Part shown: piece by piece, positions 58,598 through 64,000 of the stretch
Numbering within the stretch: the stretch's first letter is position 1
Layout: the number at the start of each line of letters is the position of its first letter
Source of the DNA: Epichloe hybrida
Lineage: Eukaryota > Ascomycota > Sordariomycetes > Hypocreales > Clavicipitaceae
Direction: 5' to 3'
Assembly (NCBI GenBank): GCA_019022495.1
Contig: JAFEKR010000029.1
Location: forward strand, 186,001-250,000
DNA: 64,000 nucleotides
Notes under the pieces: generated by a model
What the model was told of the DNA's origin: nothing
The model's database searches: none
Seen by the model: only the letters and a program-made list of their open reading frames with translations
Made by a program: the position numbers and the translations under genes

Positions 58598-58957
58598 TGA
58601 CGATGATGGTGGTGGTGGGGGTGCGATTGCTCGGGGAAAAAGGAAGAGGGAGGTTGGGATCCGTCATTTGGAAGCTCGGTGTGCATGTACATAATTCCTC
58701 TGTCTTCTTTCTCATGAGGTCATGACGGGTATGAAGACTGGCGTCGCACGTTCATTGTGACTAACTTGGCTGGGTGGTGGGTATCGCCAGCAATCCCGAC
58801 GACGTCTCTTTTCCAAATCAGATGGCATTGGCCACAAAGATGAGCCAGTTTTTTTTGTTAATGAAATTCAATAGAGCTACAGTGCTATCAAATCAACTAC
58901 GATTCATGAAATTCCACGCGTCACCCATGGTATACACGGTGTTCCGTCCCCCCCAAA
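58598..58957. other. convergent spacer
   Basis: 360 bp between the stops of the Nudix gene (+) and the copper transporter (-). No gene is seen. Confidence 0.6.
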
Positions 58958-59754
58958 TCAGTGACACGCATTATCCTTGGTAGCAGAAGTGCTGTGGCCG
59001 AAAACGAGATATCCGAGAAAAGCTCCGAGAGAAACAGCAATCATGACCCAGCCGTTGTAAGTCATGAAGATCAGGCTGCGGAAAGGCGGGGAAAAAAAAA
59101 ACGCCCCCCAAAAAAAAATCAATGGTCAAAAAAAAACGAAAAAAGAGTGGGACGTATTACCAGGTCCCGGGGTGAGAGAACTCCGACTCACATGAGCATG
59201 AAGGCGTAAAAGTTCTGGACGCCGTACAGGACGGCCTTGATGACGTGCCAGCGTTTGCTGGCATTCTCCTGATTTCGTCCTGGCGCGAGGAACGACGTGG
59301 TCTCAGTGTGAGCTTCATCGTCCCCATGATTGGAAAGAGAGGAGAAGAAGATTCTCAGCATTGGGGCAACGAAGATCCCATGGTGGAAAAAGGGGGGATT
59401 TTCGTGAAACTCACGGGGCATGACGGAGAGCCTTTGGTTGATGCCGTCCTCGTACGGAGAGAGCGCGCAGTGCTTCGTAACCCATGGCTAGGAGGACGAC
59501 GGCGGCGAGGGACAAGATGAGGCCTGGTGTTGAGCGGACGCCATTGGCGGAAGACGATGCAGAGGTTGTTGTGTCCCAGGTGAAGAGCATCTGCGCGCGG
59601 GGTTTTGTTGTCAGCGGCGAGGGGTTTTTTTTTTTGGCGGTGGAAACGGAAGGGGTTGATGGGATGGGATGCGCACGCTCATGCTGCACATGTCGGCCAT
59701 GCCACCGCGGCCGCCGTGGTCCATGGCGGCGTGATCATGGCCTGCGTGGTTCAT
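58958..59754 (-). CDS. Ctr-family copper transporter
   Basis: Trimeric Cu(I) transporter of the Ctr family, likely plasma or vacuolar membrane. Exons on the minus strand are 59754-59677, 59590-59415, 59353-59192 and 59075-58958, giving 177 aa. The short N-terminus is His/Met-rich (MNHAGHDHAAMDHGGRGGMA) with MCSMS before the first helix MLFTWDTT. Helix 2 region is VIKAVLYGVQNFYAFMLI, helix 3 TYNGWVMIAVSLGAFLGYL with the conserved GxxxG (GAFLG). The tail ends in HSTSATKDNACH, with a terminal Cys-His of the Ctr type. Intron 2 (61 bp) has a weak acceptor context (ATGCTGAG); I chose it because it is the site that keeps phase with the downstream frame. Confidence 0.88.
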
Positions 59755-60153
59755 GGTTGAGTGAGTTGGGGGGTTCTTTCTGGTTGCGGTGGCGAGCTTT
59801 GTGTTGTTGAGTTGTTTACGGAGTGCGGAGTACATACAGGATTACGGATTACTGTTGGAGCAACGTTTGGCCGGACACGTGTTTTTTGGGTTGGGGGGGG
59901 GGGGGGGTGTGGTTCGCGCTAATTCAACCAACTCACGAGCCGCCCGATCCATCCAAGTAGCGGAGATCTTCGGCGCGGCCGGCGGCAGGCAAGGCAATTG
60001 ATGAACCTCGCCACTTGCGTCATTACTCGACCCGAAATCAAAGGGCAACTAAAAACGCGCATCCGTCAAAAATTAAATATGTATGCATCCGCGTCTTTAA
60101 ACCCCACTTATATATCTATCCCATTGCGCCATAAATGACAACAAAATAACGCA

Positions 60154-60219
60154 TTGTACAAGTCCCCAAGACTTGTGCAATTGACACCTATATTGCTAGA
60201 TCTAGGCGAAGCCTAGATC
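60154..60219. repeat. two inverted repeats in AT-rich island
   Basis: First: TTGTACAAGTC (60154-60164) pairs with GACTTGTGCAA (60170-60180), with one G-T pair and a five-base loop. Second: GATCTAGGC (60199-60207) and GCCTAGATC (60211-60219) form a perfect 9-bp stem with a GAA loop. A direct GACACCTATA repeat (60183 and 60230) flanks the second stem. Confidence 0.8.
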
Positions 60220-60448
60220 ATCACAGTATGACACCTATAATAGCTTTAATAGTATTATTATCTCTAAAAGTTATAGAAAATATACTTATTATAGGTATTA
60301 TAATTAACTTTAGACATGGGTATAAAGAATCATAAAAACATTAGCTATACTGAAAATGTGTGGGTGGGTCGTTCTGACGGATTAGGACCGACGGCGTGTT
60401 TAAAGGTTCTAACAAGACGGAACAAAACAATAAAAAAGCAGCAACTAC

Positions 60449-60500
60449 CACCAGCACCAGCACCAGCACCAGCACCAGCACCAGCACCAGCAGCAGCAGC
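60449..60500. repeat. CAGCAC hexamer array
   Basis: Seven or so CAGCAC units ending in CAGCAGCAGCAG, followed at 60517-60539 by CCATT pentamer repeats. Both lie within 150 bp upstream of the dioxygenase start, in the presumed leader. Confidence 0.9.
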
Positions 60501-60600
60501 GAGCCGTGATACTCCAATCCATTCCATTCCATTCCATTCCACTGATGCCACAAATCGCATCCCTGCCCTCTCTTCTCTTCGCATCGACAAGCCCTTCAAC

Positions 60601-61376
60601 ATGCTCGGCCCCCCAGTCAACCTGCCTAAATGGTCAGTCAAGTCCACCACAAACCCCAGCCTCAGCCTTCCCCCCGTCTCTCTCTCTCTCTCTCTCACAT
60701 GTGCTCCCCGTCCCCAGGCTCGACGAGAACGCGCACCTGCTGCAGCCCCCCATCAACAACTACTGCGTCTACAATGAGGACTTGACCGTCATGGTGAGAT
60801 GAGCTCAACCTTCCCCCTCCTTCTCCCCCTTTCCCCCCCCCGGGGGGGGCCCTTGTCCTGTCACTTCTCACACGAACCTTGTTTTTTTTCCCCCAGATTG
60901 TCGGCGGCCCCAACGCCCGGTCAGACTACCACATCAACCCGACGCCCGAGTGGTTCTACCAGTACCGCGGCGCCATGATGCTCAAGGTCTTGGACCACGA
61001 CGGCGTCTTCCGCGACGTGACGATCCGCGAGGGCGACATGTTCCTCCTCCCGCCAGACACCCCCCACAACCCCGTCCGCTTCGCCAACACGGTCGGCGTC
61101 GTCCTGGAGCAGCGCCGTCCCGCGGGCTCGGTCGACCGCTTGCGCTGGTACTGCGCGACGTGTCCCGGCGGCGTCGTCGTCCACGAGGCCGCATTTGGCT
61201 GCACCGACCTGGGCACCCAGCTCGAGGCCGCCGTCAACGATTTCAAGAGCGACGAGGAGAAGCGACGATGTGGCGCGTGCGGGGACCTGGCTGACTGGGC
61301 GCACAGGCCGGGTTCCATATCTGATCCCAATCTCACGTCAAAATGGACTCAGGGAGAAGGAGTGACAGAAGAGTAA
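60601..61376 (+). CDS. BNA1: 3-hydroxyanthranilate 3,4-dioxygenase
   Basis: Opens the ring of 3-hydroxyanthranilate in the kynurenine route to quinolinate and NAD; cytosolic cupin enzyme with Fe(II). Exons are 60601-60632 (32 nt), 60718-60793 and 60897-61376, giving 195 aa, normal length. Iron ligands are His48 and Glu54 (DYHINPTPEWFYQYRG) and His93 (PPDTPHNPVRF). The C-terminal rubredoxin-like Cys pairs are present (WYCATCPG and CGACGDL), as in bacterial and fungal enzymes. The first exon encodes only MLGPPVNLPK and part of Trp. Long C and T runs surround the second and third splice sites. All residues expected for activity are intact. Confidence 0.96.
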
Positions 61377-61569
61377 TTGTGGGAGATTGGGAAAGGTTGT
61401 ATGTATGTGTAAATATGATGAGGAATGGGAAATGACATGTAGTGATTGTGTATGAGAGAAGAAAAAAGAAAAAAAAAGCCAAAAAAAAAAAAGAATTGAT
61501 ATACGCCTTTTCTACGAGAAACCACCAACTTGTGCAAGAAAATAGCGCAACATCAACTTTCTTTTCTCT

Positions 61570-62549
61570 TCACGTCTCCGAAAACTGATACGAACAAGGC
61601 GACTGCTCAACTCTAACCTCCATCCTTCCCTCCTCCAGCTCCTCCCCGTCGACCCTCACTCCCGCCCGCATCACATCCCCCGGCGCCACGGGCCCGACAC
61701 CAGCCGGCGTGCCCGTCAGCACAACGTCCCCCGGATGCAGCGTCATGACCTTTGAGATGTCGCTCACGATTCTCGGGATCCGGTAGATCATCAGCCCCGT
61801 GGACCCCCTCTGCCTCGACTCGCCATTCACGTCCAGGAAGAGCTCCACGTCGTGCGGGTCCGCAATCGCCTTCTTGGGAATCACCTCGCTCATGGGGAGG
61901 AACGTGTCGAACCCCTTGGCAATGTCCCACGGGAGGCCCTTCCTCTTGGCCTCGTCCTGCACATTTCGCGCCGTCATGTCGATTGCGACGGCGTAGGCTG
62001 GGGGGGTTCGACAAAAGGCGTTAGTTCAGCCATGGGCGTGGGGGTTCTTCTTCTTTCAAAAAAAAAACCCCCAAATAAGAAATGATGAGAAACGAAACGC
62101 ACCCCGGATGGCTTCCAGCGCCCCCATCGCATCGTCCGCCTCCAGGTCCCGCACCGTCTTGCCCATAATCAGCGCCAATTCCACCTCGAAATGCATCTTG
62201 ACGCCCCCGGGCCGCAGGCACGGTCCCTCGCCCGGCAGGACAATGGAAGAAGGCGGCTTGAGGAAGAAGAAGGGCTGCTTGGGCTTCATGTTTTGCAGCT
62301 CGGCGATGTGGTCCCTAGGTGTGAAGGCGTTGTTGGCACAAACCTCGCCTCGTGTGTAATGACCCCGTGTGTAATGACCTCGTGTGTAATGAGACAGACC
62401 TGTGCATGAGAACAGGGGTGATCGGGGGGGGGGGCAACAACGTACGCGTAGTTGCGCCCGATGCAGACCACCTTGCCAGCTTGCCTGAGCGCAGAGGCGG
62501 CTGATGGCGCGGCGGCCGTCGTGGCCATTGTTCGGCGGAGGGCGAACAT
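61570..62549 (-). CDS. fumarylacetoacetate hydrolase-fold protein, acylpyruvase type (FAHD1-like)
   Basis: Mitochondrial FAHD1 hydrolyses acylpyruvates and decarboxylates oxaloacetate. Exons on the minus strand are 62549-62446, 62314-62103 and 61997-61570, giving 247 aa. The first codons MFALRRTMATTAAAPSAAS look like a mitochondrial presequence; an internal ATG seven codons in (62528) could give a cytosolic form. The fold signature is present: GRNYADHIAELQN, FLKPPSS, the metal-binding HFEVELALIMG, and AYAVAIDMTARNVQ. Further on are FDTFLPM and VVLTGTPAGVGPV. Intron 1 (62315-62445) contains a three-unit minisatellite and a G11 run. It is convergent with the 3-hydroxyanthranilate dioxygenase gene, with only 193 bp between stops. 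Confidence 0.93.
62350..62393. repeat. 14-16-bp minisatellite inside FAHD1-like intron 1
   Basis: Three units CGTGTGTAATGACC / CGTGTGTAATGACCT / CGTGTGTAATGAG in tandem. Read on the gene strand without splicing it would encode HYTRG repeats in frame, but it is flanked by canonical splice signals. Confidence 0.85.
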
Positions 62550-63081
62550 TGCCGGGTTTTCGAAAATGGCCAAGCACGATGTTGCACGATGTTGCACAAT
62601 GTTGCACAATGTGATTGACGGGCGGGCGGGCGGGCGGGCGGGCTGGGGGACCGGTCGTTGTCGACAAGGGACGAGTGAGTTGTTGGTGTGAGTTTGGCAT
62701 GAATGAGGAAGGGTATGAAGCCCCCGGGTATGAAGGGTATGAGATGAGGTACAATGAGATGAGAGCCGGCTCTCGGAGGTGGTGTGGTGACTCGTGAGCG
62801 AGCTCCCACTCCTCCCACCCACCTGCCTCGGACCAGGCTGGACGGGGCAACGTGCAAGTACAGTGGGGTGTACACAGTGTAATGGGGGTGCGTGGACTTC
62901 AGTAATCATCGTACTCGGATACATACGGAGTATGTATGTACACGCCATCTTTAACATCTTCATCTCGTTTCTCTCCCACGCTCAATAATCGAGTAATGCT
63001 GTCGCCTGGCAATGCAATTTCCGACCCTCTTCTCCCCAATGCAAATTACCCTCACAAGGTCTGCGCGTTGGCTTCTTCTGT
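62550..63081. other. intergenic spacer with tandem repeats
   Basis: Promoter side of the FAHD1-like gene and 3' side of the cullin gene. It contains a GTTGCACAAT/GTTGCACGAT array (62575-62612), a GGGC tetramer array (62619-62643), a three-fold GGGTATGA-like repeat at 62710-62740 and TACGGAGTA at 62924. Confidence 0.6.
62575..62643. repeat. 10-bp GTTGCAC(A/G)AT array plus GGGC array
   Basis: Three to four GTTGCACAAT-type units just upstream of the FAHD1-like start are followed by six GGGC units. Their closeness to the ATG suggests they are in the promoter or leader. Confidence 0.85.
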
Positions 63082-64000
63082 CTAGGCTACATATCGGTAC
63101 ATGGACGGTGCGTCTTCCTCATCCGGCCGTTCTAGATATTCTCGCACAATCAGATCCTCGATCCGTTTCTTGATCAGCGAAACTTCAGGCTTGAATCGCC
63201 CTGCGAGCTGGGAGAGAACCTCGATCACGAGTTGCGAGTGACTGAGCTCCTTTCGAGATCTGGACCATCATGTTAGCAAAGGGGGGGGCACAAATAATGA
63301 TAAAAACGATGACGTGGGCTGGCTTACTTCATGATTCTCACAATGGCGGCATCCACAATGTGAGCTCTTGTCTGATTATTCTTCTCTTCGGTACTCTTCC
63401 TCTCCTGCGTATCTTCGACCTTTGAAACGGCATTGATGATGGGCGCCTTGATTCTTACCGTCTTGCTCTGGAAACTTGAGTTAAAGGTAAACTTGTCGCC
63501 GGCCTTGACAGATTTGGTGGCCGGGTCTTTGGCCAGCACGCGGGATTTTGGGGCGACTGCGATAGCTGTCAACGCTCTCATGAGGTCCGAAGTAGAGATG
63601 TTGGTCTTGGCTTGGATTTCCTCAAAGGATAGACTTTGGCCGTCGTCAACATCGTTGAACAACAACATGATGACCATGGCAAAGGTCGGCACGTTGATCT
63701 CATATCGCCTCTCCTTGGCCAACGCACCCGACTTGCCCGGAAGGGCAGGGAAGACACATTTGATGTCTGCGCTTCCAGTAGTGCCAATCCATGTGAGTTT
63801 GCGACCGTTTCTGTTTGTGAGGTAGAACTGCTCAAAGCTGGTCTGGAGGCGTTGAATATCGGGCGGGTAGTTGCAGGTGACACGGGAGCCGTCGCCCATG
63901 GCCGTCTGCCGGCCCATGACTTCCTGCGGCCAGTAGTTAGTGGTCAGCACGCTGACGTTGAGGTCAATGACCCTCGCGCCTTCGTTGACATTGCGGACAT
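63082..64000 (-). CDS. cullin, C-terminal part (Cul3-like), runs off the window
   Basis: Scaffold of a cullin-RING ubiquitin ligase. Visible exons on the minus strand are 64000-63328 (5' part outside the window) and 63259-63082, with a 68-bp intron, giving about 282 C-terminal residues. The cullin homology domain includes LTTNYWPQE and the winged-helix segment YEINVPTFAMVIMLLFND. The neddylation site is in IVRIMKSRKELSHSQL; the modified Lys codon itself is split by the intron (AA/A). The protein ends in the invariant-type EYLERPDEEDAPSMYRYVA. Cul3 is preferred over Cul4 or Cul1 from overall wording, but I cannot be certain without the N-terminus. Confidence 0.92.

Larger units (their letters stand above)
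59755..60600. other. divergent promoter region with AT-rich island
   Basis: Lies between the starts of the copper transporter (-) and 3-hydroxyanthranilate dioxygenase (+). It contains a G15 run (59893-59907), an A/T-rich island at about 60060-60350 with two hairpin-forming inverted repeats, and simple repeats (CAGCAC array, CCATT array) directly upstream of the dioxygenase ATG. Confidence 0.6.

Noticed and set aside
1..64000. Secondary-metabolite cluster, heterokaryon-incompatibility locus or defence island
   Set aside because: No polyketide or peptide synthase, HET/NLR, cytochrome P450 or cluster regulator genes are present; the genes are mostly housekeeping and functionally unrelated.

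Overview
The window is nuclear DNA of a filamentous ascomycete, most likely a Sordariomycete of the order Hypocreales. The support is 46-150 bp GT-AG introns with CTAAC/CTGAC-type branch sites, genes on both strands with no operons, long gene-free spacers carrying homopolymer runs, and protein families typical of Pezizomycotina (RCR protein, WSC-domain copper radical oxidase, fibroin-3-like Cys/Pro-rich membrane protein). I see no virus, plasmid, rRNA, convincing tRNA, CRISPR array or intact transposon.

Layout. 0-3.8 kb: gene-free. 3.8-6.4 (+): SAM/PH polarity protein. 7.1-8.15 (-): SOD-fold mitoribosomal protein. 8.6-11.3 (+): mitochondrial homoaconitase. 12.0-13.3 (+): STIMATE-like membrane protein. 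14.2-15.7 (-): Cys/Pro-rich membrane protein. 17.1-17.7 (-): RCR protein. 19.0-19.7 (-): small conserved-looking hypothetical. 21.0-25.9 (-): pyruvate carboxylase with 12 exons, several of them tiny. 28.2-29.0 (-): mitochondrial pyruvate carrier MPC1. 30.0-33.8 (-): secreted copper radical oxidase with five WSC domains. 33.8-38.2: gene-poor stretch with repeat relics. 38.2-41.7 (+): NF-X1 zinc-finger protein (Fap1 type). 42.6-44.0 (-): Bem46-type hydrolase. 47.1-48.9 (+): LYAR-type nucleolar protein. 49.8-50.9 (-): Pex10. 51.8-53.1 (+): EXS/Erd1-like protein. 54.8-56.5 (+): low-complexity protein with a frame break. 57.25-58.6 (+): CoA-type Nudix hydrolase. 59.0-59.75 (-): Ctr copper transporter. 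60.6-61.4 (+): 3-hydroxyanthranilate dioxygenase. 61.6-62.5 (-): FAHD1-like hydrolase. 63.1-64.0 (-): C-terminal part of a cullin, cut by the window edge.

Most genes are unrelated housekeeping genes. One pairing makes metabolic sense: pyruvate carboxylase and the mitochondrial pyruvate carrier are adjacent on the same strand. I see no secondary-metabolite cluster or defence island. The most notable signals are (i) very small exons of 5, 8 and 12 nt in the pyruvate carboxylase gene, each needed to restore invariant family sequence, and (ii) about 20 exact copies of the 9-mer TACTCCGTA/TACGGAGTA, all outside the coding regions I assign. Exon boundaries were placed by hand from splice signals, reading-frame phase and family sequence; none is backed by RNA data.
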